Source: JAFASC01 sp034669505 (GTDB taxonomy: Bacteria; Pseudomonadota; Alphaproteobacteria; Rhizobiales; Beijerinckiaceae). From it: DNA of 64,000 nucleotides. Below are positions 1-8,080 of the stretch, one piece after another. Position 1 is the stretch's first letter. Each line of letters starts with the position of its first letter. The position numbers were made by a program, and so were the translations under genes. The DNA is taken from the NCBI GenBank assembly GCA_034669505.1, contig JAXDNJ010000023.1:1-64000 (forward strand), given 5' to 3'. The notes beneath the pieces were generated by a model, which ran no database searches, was not told where the DNA came from, and saw nothing but the letters and a program-made list of their open reading frames with translations.

Positions 1-359
1 ATAAGCGTATCCGCGTGAAGACGTCGGTGGACGAAGACACCCCAGTGTCATCTCTCTGCGAAGTATTTCCCGCTGCCGATTGGTTCGAGCGCGAGGCCTA
101 CGATCTCTTCGGGATATTGTTCTCAAATCATCCTGATCTCAGGCGCATTCTCACCGATTACGGCTTCGACGGTCATCCCTTGCGCAAGGATTTCCCGATG
201 ACCGGCTATGTCGAAGTCCGCTACGACGACGAGCAGAAACGCGTCGTTTACGAGCCGGTGCGTCTCAATCAGGAATTCCGGCAATTCGATTTCCTCTCCC
301 CTTGGGAAGGAGATTCCCGATATGAGTTACCTGGTGACGAAAAGGCCAAGGGGCAGTGA
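1..359 (+). CDS. nuoC: NADH-quinone oxidoreductase subunit C (3' part)
   Basis: This is the C-terminal part of NuoC, the roughly 30 kDa subunit of the peripheral arm of respiratory complex I. The gene starts before the window and its first complete codon here is at 3. The visible 118 residues contain the family signature VFPAADWFEREAYDLFGILF and the following HPDLRRILTDYGFDGHPLRK region, where NuoC packs against NuoD and helps form the quinone-reactive module. The stop at 357-359 overlaps the GTG start of the next ORF by 4 bases. In most relatives nuoD follows directly, but here an unrelated gene lies between them. The family assignment is secure; nothing can be said about the N-terminus. Confidence 0.95.
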   Translation, partial: KRIRVKTSVDEDTPVSSLCEVFPAADWFEREAYDLFGILFSNHPDLRRILTDYGFDGHPLRKDFPMTGYVEVRYDDEQKRVVYEPVRLNQEFRQFDFLSPWEGDSRYELPGDEKAKGQ

Positions 360-814
360 CGGCAGTGGGCAGTCGGCAATCGGGAGTCGAAGAGGAGCGG
401 ATCGACTCATATCGTGATCTGCGGGTTTGGAAAGAGGCAATGGATTTGGCGGTTCAGTGCTACGAAGCTACTAAAGCGTTTCCAAGGGAGGAAATGTTCG
501 GGCTTGTAACGCAGATTCGCCGTGCCGCATCATCCGTCCCCGCCAACATTGCGGAAGGGTACGGACGCGAGAGCACCGGGAGCTATGCCCATTTTCTTCG
601 AACAGCGCAGGGGTCTCTGAAAGAGTTGGAAACGCATTTATTGTTGGCGACGCGCGTTGGTTTAATGCCGGAAGCCAAATCCGAACCCCTTATCCAACAC
701 TCTGACGTTGTTGGCCGGATGCTCCGCGGACTAATCCGCTCGATCGAGCGTTCGGCCCCGATTGCCGACCGCCGATTGCCGACTGCCGCCGCGTCCGAAG
801 GACGCCGCGCATGA
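356..814 (+). CDS. four-helix-bundle protein, 23S rRNA intervening-sequence type, inserted in the nuo operon
   Basis: This 152-residue protein belongs to the S23/IVP four-helix-bundle family, typically about 120 residues and first known from ORFs inside 23S rRNA intervening sequences; its biochemical role is unknown. Family motifs visible are YRDLRVWKEAMDLAVQCYEAT, with the RDLxVW start of helix 1, then FGLVTQIRRAASSVPANIAEGYGR and FLRTAQGSLKELETHLLLA. The GTG start overlaps the nuoC stop as GTGA, and the stop overlaps the nuoD ATG as ATGA, so the gene is stitched into the operon. The first few and last 20 or so codons lie in short inverted repeats (see 361-790), so those residues are probably repeat-derived rather than structural. 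It is probably co-transcribed with nuo. A role in complex I is unlikely. Confidence 0.85.
   Translation: MTAVGSRQSGVEEERIDSYRDLRVWKEAMDLAVQCYEATKAFPREEMFGLVTQIRRAASSVPANIAEGYGRESTGSYAHFLRTAQGSLKELETHLLLATRVGLMPEAKSEPLIQHSDVVGRMLRGLIRSIERSAPIADRRLPTAAASEGRRA
361..790. repeat. short inverted repeats bounding the four-helix-bundle gene
   Basis: Bases 368-382 (GGCAGTCGGCAATCG) are the exact reverse complement of 773-787 (CGATTGCCGACTGCC). A second partial right-hand copy, CCGATTGCCGA, lies at 759-769, so the right end is a tandem of the same unit. In mRNA the two ends could pair into a stem closing a loop of about 390 nt. The arrangement resembles the terminal stem of 23S intervening sequences. 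No target-site duplication is obvious. Confidence 0.7.
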
Positions 815-2016
815 CCAGCGAAGCGGCCGCAGGCCACAGCCTCCGCAATTTTTCCATCAATTTCGGCCCGCAACATCCGGCTGCTCATGGGGTGCTGCGT
901 CTCGTGCTCGAACTTGACGGCGAAGTCGTCGAGCGCGTCGATCCGCATATCGGTCTCCTGCATCGCGGCACCGAGAAGCTGATGGAGGCGCGCACCTACC
1001 TGCAGAACGTGCCCTATTTCGACCGGCTCGACTATGTCGCGCCGATGAGCCAGGAACACGCCTTCTCCTTGGCTATAGAAAAGCTGTTGGGCATCGAGGT
1101 GCCGCGCCGGGCCCAGCTTATCCGGGTCCTTTATCTTGAGATCAGCCGGCTGCTCTCGCATCTCCTTAACGTGACGACGCAGGCGATGGATGTTGGCGCG
1201 TTGACGCCGCCGCTCTGGGGTTTTGAAGAGCGCGAAAAGCTGATGGTTTTCTACGAGCGTGCGTCAGGCTCGCGCATGCACGCGAATTATTTCCGGCCGG
1301 GCGGCGTGAAAAGCGATCTTCCGGACAGGCTTGTCGAAGATATCGGCGCATTCTGCGATCCATTCCTGCGAGTGGTCGACGATCTCGAAGAGCTGTTCAT
1401 CCACAATCGCATTTTTAAGCAGCGCAATGTCGACATTGGCGTGGTCACGCTCGACGAATGCTGGGCCTGGGGCTTTTCCGGCGTGATGGTGCGCGGCTCC
1501 GGCGCTGCCTGGGATTTGCGCAAGGCGCAGCCCTACGAGTGCTACGAGGAGATGGAGTTCGACATCCCCGTCGGCAGAAACGGGGACAATTACGATCGCC
1601 AGGTGATCCGCATGGCGGAGATGCGGGAATCCACCAAGATTATGAAGCAGTGCGTCGATAAGCTTATGATGACGGAAAATCGCGGGCCGGTGTCGGTGCG
1701 CAATAATAAGATTGTGCCGCCGTCGCGCGCCGAGATGAAGCGCTCGATGGAAGCGCTGATCCATCACTTCAAACTCTACACCGAAGGATTTCACGTCCCC
1801 GCGGGCGAGGTCTATGCCGCGGTGGAGGCGCCTAAGGGCGAGTTCGGCGTGTATCTGGTGTCCGACGGCACCGACAAACCTTACCGCTGCAAGATCCGCG
1901 CGCCGGGCTTCGCGCATTTGCAGGCAATGGATTTCATGTGCCGCAAGCACATGCTGGCGGATGTATCCGCGATCCTCGGCTCCCTCGACATCGTATTCGG
2001 GGAGGTGGACCGCTAA
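811..2016 (+). CDS. nuoD: NADH-quinone oxidoreductase subunit D
   Basis: NuoD (49 kDa subunit homologue) lines the quinone-binding cavity of complex I together with NuoB and NuoH. The 401-residue length is typical. Visible family signatures are FSINFGPQHPAAHGVLRLVL near the N-terminus, HIGLLHRGTEKLMEARTYLQ, the long central DVGALTPPLWGFEEREKLM region and the C-terminal LGSLDIVFGEVDR ending. The ATG at 811 overlaps the stop of the inserted four-helix-bundle gene as ATGA and has GAAGGA about 8 bases upstream, so translation may be coupled to the insert. The stop overlaps nuoE as TAATG. No defect is seen. Confidence 0.97.
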   Translation: MTSEAAAGHSLRNFSINFGPQHPAAHGVLRLVLELDGEVVERVDPHIGLLHRGTEKLMEARTYLQNVPYFDRLDYVAPMSQEHAFSLAIEKLLGIEVPRRAQLIRVLYLEISRLLSHLLNVTTQAMDVGALTPPLWGFEEREKLMVFYERASGSRMHANYFRPGGVKSDLPDRLVEDIGAFCDPFLRVVDDLEELFIHNRIFKQRNVDIGVVTLDECWAWGFSGVMVRGSGAAWDLRKAQPYECYEEMEFDIPVGRNGDNYDRQVIRMAEMRESTKIMKQCVDKLMMTENRGPVSVRNNKIVPPSRAEMKRSMEALIHHFKLYTEGFHVPAGEVYAAVEAPKGEFGVYLVSDGTDKPYRCKIRAPGFAHLQAMDFMCRKHMLADVSAILGSLDIVFGEVDR

Positions 2017-3110
2017 TGTCCGTCCGCCGCCTTGCCGAAGTCCAACCCGAATCTTTCGAATTCACGCCGGAGCACCGTGCGTGGGCCGACAAGCAGATCG
2101 AGAAATATCCGCCGGGCCGGCAGGCCTCGGCGATCATTCCGCTTCTGTGGCAGGCGCAGAAGCAGAACGGTTATTGGCTGCCGAAGCCGGCGATCGAGAA
2201 AGTTGCCGAGCAGCTCGGCATGCCGTTTATCCGCGCGCTCGAGATCGCCACCTTCTACACGATGTTCAATCTCGAACCGGTCGGGAAATTCTACATCCAG
2301 ATGTGCGGTACCACGCCCTGCGTGCTGCAGGGTTCCGACGCGATCAAGGCGGTGCTCGAGGATCGCATCGGACCGCCCCACAAAGTCACTGCCGATGGAA
2401 TGTTCTCATGGACCGAAGTCGAGTGTCTCGGCGCCTGCTGCAACGCGCCCATGGTGCAGATCAACGACGATTATTACGAGGATCTCACTGCAGAGAATTT
2501 CGACAAGCTTCTCGACGATCTCGCCGCCGGCCGCGAAGTGAAAACGGGGTCGCAGATCGGCCGCATGACCTCGGAGCCGGTCGGTGGATTGACCAGCCTT
2601 ACGGAGTTCTGGGGCAAGGACGGGCGCTCTGGGCCTGGCAAGCTGCCGAAAGAGAGCGCCGAACCTGATCACGTCGCCGCAGCGGAGGAAAAGGCGGCGC
2701 AGGATGCCCAGCCGGGGTTGGATGCACCGGCGCACGAACAGGTTTCGCGCGACCGCGAGCAGCGCAAGGGCAAGCCGACGGATTCAATCGCGGATACCGG
2801 CACGCGCACCCACCGGCCGGTCGAGAGCGAGGGTAAACGCGCGGACGAGGCCGCAAAGGCAAATACAAACCCGGTGACATCCGGCGCCGCGAGCGCGGCG
2901 GGACAAACGATGCGGCAGCCGGGCGCAGGCACCGGCTCGGAGTCGCAAAAGGGCGTCTCGCAAAGAAGCGCGCCCGAACAGGCGAGCGCAACCCAAGCCG
3001 ACACGCAATCCGGCGTGAAACAGACGGCTGGCGTACCGGCCGACAAAGCAGCCGATGCGGCACCGGGCGAAGCCACGTCAGGCGATCGCCGCGGCAAAGA
3101 CATGCCGTAG
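2016..3110 (+). CDS. nuoE: NADH-quinone oxidoreductase subunit E with long C-terminal extension
   Basis: NuoE is the 24 kDa-type subunit carrying the N1a [2Fe-2S] cluster in the NADH-oxidising module. The thioredoxin-like domain spans residues 1-180, with cluster cysteines C97, C102, C137 and C141 (MCGTTPC and CLGACCNAP). The start at 2016 overlaps the nuoD stop. After about residue 205 the protein continues for nearly 160 residues rich in Ala, Glu, Lys, Gln, Pro and Thr with no visible domain, giving 364 residues against about 170-220 in many homologues. The tail is probably disordered; extended NuoE tails occur in other alphaproteobacteria. An alternative upstream start at 1938 would overlap nuoD by 79 bases and is not supported. 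Confidence 0.95.
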   Translation: MSVRRLAEVQPESFEFTPEHRAWADKQIEKYPPGRQASAIIPLLWQAQKQNGYWLPKPAIEKVAEQLGMPFIRALEIATFYTMFNLEPVGKFYIQMCGTTPCVLQGSDAIKAVLEDRIGPPHKVTADGMFSWTEVECLGACCNAPMVQINDDYYEDLTAENFDKLLDDLAAGREVKTGSQIGRMTSEPVGGLTSLTEFWGKDGRSGPGKLPKESAEPDHVAAAEEKAAQDAQPGLDAPAHEQVSRDREQRKGKPTDSIADTGTRTHRPVESEGKRADEAAKANTNPVTSGAASAAGQTMRQPGAGTGSESQKGVSQRSAPEQASATQADTQSGVKQTAGVPADKAADAAPGEATSGDRRGKDMP

Positions 3111-3120
3111 AAGGACATCC

Positions 3121-4431
3121 ATGCTCGCCGACAAAGACCGCATCTTCACTAATCTTTACGGCTTCGGCGACTGGGGCCTCGAAGGCGCGCGCGAGCGCGG
3201 CGCGTGGGACAACACAAAGGCGCTGATTGATAAGGGCAAGGACTGGATCATCGCCGAGATGAAGGCGTCGGGCTTGCGCGGGCGCGGCGGCGCCGGCTTT
3301 CCGACGGGGCTTAAATGGTCGTTCATGCCGAAGGCCGATCCGGCGCGGCCGTCTTACCTTGTGGTCAATGCGGACGAGTCCGAACCCGGCACCTGCAAGG
3401 ACCGGGAGATCATGCGCAATGATCCGCATCTCCTGATCGAAGGCTGCCTCATCGCCTCGTTCGCGATGGAGGCGCATGCCTGCTACATCTATATCCGCGG
3501 CGAATACATCTTGGAGCGCGAGCGGCTCGAAGCGGCGGTCGCGCAAGCCTATGAAGCCGGGCTCATCGGCAAAGACAATATGAACGGCTGGCCGTTCGAC
3601 TGTTACGTCCATCACGGCGCCGGCGCTTATATCTGCGGCGAGGAGACCGCGCTGCTTGAATCGCTTGAGGGCAAGAAGGGTATGCCGCGGCTGAAGCCGC
3701 CATTCCCGGCCAATATGGGCCTCTACGGGTCGCCGACCACGGTCAACAATGTGGAATCGATCGCGGTGGCGCCGACCATCCTGCGCCGCGGCTCGGCCTG
3801 GTTCGCCGGCTTCGGGGCCAAAAACAACACCGGCACGAAGGTGTTCTGCATTTCCGGCCACGTGAACACGCCGTGCAATGTCGAAGACGCGATGTCGATT
3901 CCGTTCCGCGAACTGATCGACACGCATTGCGGCGGCGTCCGCGGCGGCTGGGACAATCTGCTTGCCGTGATCCCCGGCGGCTCGTCGGTCCCGCTCGTGC
4001 CGGCGCACGAGATCATCGACGCGCCGATGGATTTCGATACGTTGCGCAATCTCAAATCCGGCCTCGGTACGGCGGCCGTGATCGTCATGGACAAATCGAC
4101 GGATATCGTGCGGGCGATCGCGCGCATCTCGTATTTCTACAAGCACGAGAGCTGCGGCCAGTGCACGCCGTGCCGCGAAGGCACGGGCTGGATGTGGCGG
4201 GTGGTGAGCCGCATGGCCGAGGGCCGCGCGCATAAACGTGAGATCGACATGCTGCTCGAAGTGACGACGCAGGTCGAAGGCCACACGATCTGCGCGCTTG
4301 GCGATGCGGCGGCGTGGCCGATCCAGGGTCTGATCCGGCACTTCCGGCCGGAGATCGAGCGGCGCATCGAGGCTTATTCGCGCAACGCGGCTTCGGACCC
4401 GGTCGAAGCTTACGGCGTCGCGGCGGAGTAG
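3121..4431 (+). CDS. nuoF: NADH-quinone oxidoreductase subunit F
   Basis: NuoF (51 kDa homologue) binds NADH and FMN and carries the N3 [4Fe-4S] cluster, the entry point of electrons into complex I. The 436-residue protein has the FMN/NADH loop GLRGRGGAGFPTGLKW, the ICGEETALLESLEGKKGMPR segment and the C-terminal cluster motif SCGQCTPCREGTGW with the distal cysteine in TICALGDAAAWP. The ATG at 3121 is preceded by AAGGACATCC and lies ten bases after nuoE. The ORF is open further upstream (to 3055), but those residues lie over the nuoE tail and are not NuoF-like. Confidence 0.97.
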   Translation: MLADKDRIFTNLYGFGDWGLEGARERGAWDNTKALIDKGKDWIIAEMKASGLRGRGGAGFPTGLKWSFMPKADPARPSYLVVNADESEPGTCKDREIMRNDPHLLIEGCLIASFAMEAHACYIYIRGEYILERERLEAAVAQAYEAGLIGKDNMNGWPFDCYVHHGAGAYICGEETALLESLEGKKGMPRLKPPFPANMGLYGSPTTVNNVESIAVAPTILRRGSAWFAGFGAKNNTGTKVFCISGHVNTPCNVEDAMSIPFRELIDTHCGGVRGGWDNLLAVIPGGSSVPLVPAHEIIDAPMDFDTLRNLKSGLGTAAVIVMDKSTDIVRAIARISYFYKHESCGQCTPCREGTGWMWRVVSRMAEGRAHKREIDMLLEVTTQVEGHTICALGDAAAWPIQGLIRHFRPEIERRIEAYSRNAASDPVEAYGVAAE

Positions 4432-4436
4432 GGCGG

Positions 4437-6503
4437 ATGACCAAGCTCATCATCGACGGCGTTGAGGTGGAGGTCCCGGCCGAATACACGCTGCTGCAGG
4501 CGTGCGAAGAAGCCGGCGCCGAGATTCCGCGGTTCTGCTATCACGAGCGGCTGTCGATCGCCGGCAATTGTCGCATGTGCCTCGTCGAACTCAAAGGCGC
4601 GCCGAAACCGGTCGCATCCTGCGCCTGGGCCGTTCGCGACTGCCGTCCCGGCCCGAAAGGCGAGGCGCCGGAGGTCTTCACGAAAACGCCGATGGTGCGC
4701 AAAGCGCGCAATGGCGTCATGGAATTTCTCCTGATCAATCATCCCTTGGATTGCCCGATCTGCGATCAGGGCGGCGAGTGCGATCTGCAGGATCAGGCGA
4801 TGGCGTTCGGCGTCGATTCCTCGCGCTTCGCAGAGAACAAGCGCGCGGTCGAGGACAAATATATCGGGCCGCTGGTCCGCACCTCGATGAACCGCTGCAT
4901 CCATTGCACGCGCTGCGTCCGCTTCACCGCGGAAGTCGCCGGCACGTCCGAGATGGGCGCAACCGGCCGCGGCGAGGACATGGAGATCACGACCTATCTT
5001 GAGACGGCGATGCATTCGGAGCTGCAGGGCAATGTCGCCGATATCTGTCCGGTCGGCGCGCTGCTGCCCAAGCCATATTCGTTCAAGGCGCGGCCGTGGG
5101 AGCTTGTGAAGACCGAGTCGATCGATGTGATGGATGCGCTCGGCTCGTCGATCCGCGTCGATACGCGCGGGCGGGAGGTCATGCGCATCCTGCCGCGCAC
5201 CAACGACGCGGTGAACGAGGAGTGGATCTCCGATAAGACGCGGCAGATCGTCGATGGACTGAAGACGCAGCGGCTTGATCGCCCGTTTTTGCGTGCAAAC
5301 GGCAAGCTGCGTGCCGCGACGTGGGCTGAGGCCTTCGCCGCCATCGCGGCGCGCGTGAAAGCCACGTCACCCGATCGCGTCGGTGCGATCGCCGGCGACC
5401 TTAGCGCGGTCGAAGAAATGTTCGCGCTGAAGCTAATGATGGAGAAGCTCGGCTCGCCGAACATCGATTGCCGGCAGGACGGCACCAAACTCGCTTCCTC
5501 GCTTGGCCGCGCGTCCTATATTTTCAACGCGACCATCGCGGGTATCGAACAGGCCGATGCGCTACTCATCATCGGCTCCAACCCACGCCGCGAAGCGCCG
5601 GTGCTCAACGCGCGCATCCGCAAGCGTTGGAGAGCTGGCAATTTCGCAGTCGGCCTTATCGGCGAAGCCGTCGATCTCACCTATGACTACAAATATATCG
5701 GTGGCGGGCCTGAGAGCCTCTCCGAGGTCGCGGCCGGCAATGGCTTCGGCGAGGATTTCGCCAAGGCGGCGCGGCCGCTGGTGATCGTCGGGCAGGGTGC
5801 GCTGGTCCGGCCGGACGGCGCCGCGATCCTCGCGCTTGCGGCCAAGGCGGCCGGCACGAAAGAAGGCTGGAAGGGTCTTTCCATCCTACATACCGCCGCC
5901 GCTCGTGTCGGTGGGCTCGATCTGAATTTCGTGCCGCAGGCCGGCGGCAAGGATGCGCTGGCGATGGCGAAAGCGGGCGCGCTCGATGTCCTCTTCAACC
6001 TCGGCGCGGACGAGATCGACATCGCGCCCGGCGCTTTCGTGATCTACCAGGGCACGCATGGCGATCGCGGTGCGCACCGCGCCGACGTGATCCTTCCCGG
6101 CGCCGCCTACACCGAAAGATCCGGCACCTACGTCAACACCGAAGGCCGGGTGCAGATCGCCGATCGCGCCTGCTTCCCGCCGGGAGATGCGCGCGAGGAC
6201 TGGGCGATCCTGCGGGCGCTCTCCGATGTTCTCGGGGTTTGCCTGCCGTTCGACTCACTGGCGCAGCTGCGGCGCGTGCTCTATGAGCGCCACCCGCATC
6301 TTTCCCGCGTCGACAGAATCGAGCGCGGTGGCGATCTGCAGCCGCTTGCCGCAAAGGCAGGGCAGGGCGCGACGGACAAAGCCGGCTTCATCGCCGCCGT
6401 GCAGGACTTCTATCTAACAAATCCGATCGCGCGCGCCTCCGCGGTCATGGCAGAATGCTCGGCGCTGGCACTCGATCGGCAGATGCGGCAAGCGGCGGAA
6501 TGA
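4437..6503 (+). CDS. nuoG: NADH-quinone oxidoreductase subunit G
   Basis: NuoG (75 kDa homologue) carries a chain of iron-sulfur clusters that pass electrons from NuoF towards NuoI. In the 688-residue product the N-terminal ferredoxin-like domain has C34, C45, C48 and C62 for a [2Fe-2S] cluster. The next cluster uses H102, C106, C109 and C115 (HPLDCPICDQGGEC), and a further one uses C154, C157, C160 and C204. The molybdopterin-oxidoreductase-like domain follows from about residue 220. There is no sign of the extra N7 cluster ligands of some enterobacterial NuoG. The start at 4437 was chosen at GGGCGG-ATG just after nuoF, because MTKLIIDGVEVEVPAEYTL is the conserved N-terminus. Confidence 0.96.
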   Translation: MTKLIIDGVEVEVPAEYTLLQACEEAGAEIPRFCYHERLSIAGNCRMCLVELKGAPKPVASCAWAVRDCRPGPKGEAPEVFTKTPMVRKARNGVMEFLLINHPLDCPICDQGGECDLQDQAMAFGVDSSRFAENKRAVEDKYIGPLVRTSMNRCIHCTRCVRFTAEVAGTSEMGATGRGEDMEITTYLETAMHSELQGNVADICPVGALLPKPYSFKARPWELVKTESIDVMDALGSSIRVDTRGREVMRILPRTNDAVNEEWISDKTRQIVDGLKTQRLDRPFLRANGKLRAATWAEAFAAIAARVKATSPDRVGAIAGDLSAVEEMFALKLMMEKLGSPNIDCRQDGTKLASSLGRASYIFNATIAGIEQADALLIIGSNPRREAPVLNARIRKRWRAGNFAVGLIGEAVDLTYDYKYIGGGPESLSEVAAGNGFGEDFAKAARPLVIVGQGALVRPDGAAILALAAKAAGTKEGWKGLSILHTAAARVGGLDLNFVPQAGGKDALAMAKAGALDVLFNLGADEIDIAPGAFVIYQGTHGDRGAHRADVILPGAAYTERSGTYVNTEGRVQIADRACFPPGDAREDWAILRALSDVLGVCLPFDSLAQLRRVLYERHPHLSRVDRIERGGDLQPLAAKAGQGATDKAGFIAAVQDFYLTNPIARASAVMAECSALALDRQMRQAAE

Positions 6504-6507
6504 TGCA

Positions 6508-7536
6508 ATGAGCGCTTGGCTTCTTCCCCTTATCGTGATGGTCGTTAAGAGCCTTGTGCTCATGGTCGTCCTGTTGCTGTTCGTCGCCTATTACCTCTAT
6601 GCCGACCGCAAGATCTGGGCGGCCGTGCAGCTGCGCCGTGGGCCGAACGTCGTTGGCCCTTGGGGCCTCTGGCAATCCTTCGCCGACTTGCTGAAGTTCG
6701 CGCTGAAAGAGCCGATCGTCCCCGACGGCGCCAACAAAGTGGTGTTCCTACTGGCGCCTTGTGTGACCGCGATGCTGGCGCTCTCGGCCTGGGCGGTCAT
6801 CCCCGTCAGCGAAGGTGTGGCGATCGCCAACATCAATGTCGGCATCCTCTATATTTTCGCGATCTCCTCTCTCTCCGTCTACGGCATCATCATGGGCGGG
6901 TGGGCGTCGAACTCGAAATATCCGTTTCTCGCCGCTTTGCGCTCGGCGGCGCAGATGGTCTCCTATGAAGTTTCGATCGGCTTCGTTATTATTACCGTGC
7001 TGCTCTGCGCCGGCTCGCTCAATCTCGCCGACATCGTGCACGCGCAGGACACCCGCTTCGGCCTCCTCGGCTGGTACTGGCTGCCGCTCTTCCCGATGCT
7101 GATCATCTTCTTCGTCTCGGCGATGGCCGAGACGAACCGGCCGCCGTTCGACCTTGTCGAAGCCGAATCCGAGCTCGTCGCCGGCTTCATGGTGGAGTAT
7201 TCGGCGACGCCCTACATGCTGTTCATGCTGGGCGAGTACGTCGCCATCGTCACGATGTGCGCGATGATGGCGATCCTGTTCTGTGGCGGCTGGCTTTCCC
7301 CGATTCCGTTCCCGCCCTTCACGTGGATTCCGGGAGTCATGTGGTTCATCCTGAAGACCACGTTCTTCTTTTTCATGATCGGCATGGTGAAAGCGCTCGT
7401 GCCGCGCTACCGCTACGACCAGCTGATGCGGCTCGGCTGGAAAGTCTTCCTGCCGATTTCGCTCTTCTATGTCGTGCTCGTCGCGGCCGTGCTGCAGGCG
7501 ACCGGCTGGGGCGCGGCCGCCCCGATCGGACACTGA
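6508..7536 (+). CDS. nuoH: NADH-quinone oxidoreductase subunit H
   Basis: NuoH (ND1 homologue) is the membrane subunit joining the peripheral and membrane arms and forming part of the quinone channel. The 342-residue protein has about eight hydrophobic segments. Conserved stretches are YADRKIWAAVQLRRGPNVVGP near the N-terminus, SLSVYGIIMGGWASNSKYPF, the acidic loop AETNRPPFDLVEAESELVAG that faces the quinone site, and RYRYDQLMRLGWKVFLP near the C-terminus. It starts 4 bases after the nuoG stop. Confidence 0.97.
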   Translation: MSAWLLPLIVMVVKSLVLMVVLLLFVAYYLYADRKIWAAVQLRRGPNVVGPWGLWQSFADLLKFALKEPIVPDGANKVVFLLAPCVTAMLALSAWAVIPVSEGVAIANINVGILYIFAISSLSVYGIIMGGWASNSKYPFLAALRSAAQMVSYEVSIGFVIITVLLCAGSLNLADIVHAQDTRFGLLGWYWLPLFPMLIIFFVSAMAETNRPPFDLVEAESELVAGFMVEYSATPYMLFMLGEYVAIVTMCAMMAILFCGGWLSPIPFPPFTWIPGVMWFILKTTFFFFMIGMVKALVPRYRYDQLMRLGWKVFLPISLFYVVLVAAVLQATGWGAAAPIGH

Positions 7537-7537
7537 G

Positions 7538-8026
7538 ATGAGACTCGATCAAGCCGCCAAGGCGCTTTTCCTACGCGAACTCGTGAGCGGGCTCTTTCTC
7601 ACGTTCAAATACTTCTTCAAGCCGAAGCTCACGCTGAACTATCCGCACGAGAAGAACCCGATTTCGCCGCGCTTCCGCGGCGAGCATGCGCTGCGCCGCT
7701 ACCCCAATGGCGAAGAGCGCTGCATCGCCTGCAAGCTCTGCGAGGCGATCTGCCCAGCGCAAGCAATCACGATTGAGGCCGGTCCACGCCGCAATGACGG
7801 TACCCGACGCACCACGCGCTACGACATCGACATGGTGAAATGCATCTATTGCGGCATGTGCCAGGAGGCCTGCCCGGTCGACGCGATCGTCGAGGGGCCG
7901 AACCAGGAATTCGCCGTGGAAACGCGCGAGGAACTCTACTACGACAAGGACAAATTGCTTGCGAACGGCGATCGTTGGGAGCGCGAACTCGCGCGCAACA
8001 TCGCGATGGATGCGCCGTACCGCTAA
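7538..8026 (+). CDS. nuoI: NADH-quinone oxidoreductase subunit I
   Basis: NuoI (TYKY homologue) carries clusters N6a and N6b, which hand electrons to NuoB. The 162-residue protein has an amphipathic N-terminal segment (LFLTFKYFFKPKLTLNYP) and two classical 4Fe-4S motifs: C62, C65, C68 with C72, and C102, C105, C108 with C112. The ATG at 7538 lies one base after the nuoH stop, and MRLDQAAKALFLRELVSG is the usual N-terminus in the group. The longer frame opening at 7469 lies inside nuoH and was rejected. Confidence 0.97.
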   Translation: MRLDQAAKALFLRELVSGLFLTFKYFFKPKLTLNYPHEKNPISPRFRGEHALRRYPNGEERCIACKLCEAICPAQAITIEAGPRRNDGTRRTTRYDIDMVKCIYCGMCQEACPVDAIVEGPNQEFAVETREELYYDKDKLLANGDRWERELARNIAMDAPYR

Positions 8027-8037
8027 GGAAGGAAACA

Positions 8038-8080
8038 CCTCATCCCTAGGGGGCGCCGTCAGGCGCGTCTCGAAGGATGG
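8038..8080. repeat. small palindromic repeat between nuoI and nuoJ
   Basis: CCTCATCC at the left and GGCGCGTCTCGAAGGATGG at the right bound an imperfect palindrome with a GGCGCC core. I recall very similar CCTCATCC-to-CGTCTCGAAGGATG elements as dispersed intergenic repeats in Bradyrhizobium-like genomes. Its right edge contains the GAAGG and ATG used as ribosome-binding site and possible start of nuoJ. Confidence 0.5.

Noticed and set aside
356..814. The four-helix-bundle gene as part of a toxin-antitoxin pair or a diversity-generating retroelement
   Set aside because: No partner toxin, reverse transcriptase or variable repeat lies nearby; only the nuo genes flank it.
2599..4341. A 580-codon leftward frame opposite nuoE and nuoF
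   Set aside because: It mirrors two well-supported complex I genes, is Arg/Ala/His-rich with no recognisable motif, and is typical of antisense openness in GC-rich DNA. The same applies to the many other long antisense frames in the nuo region.
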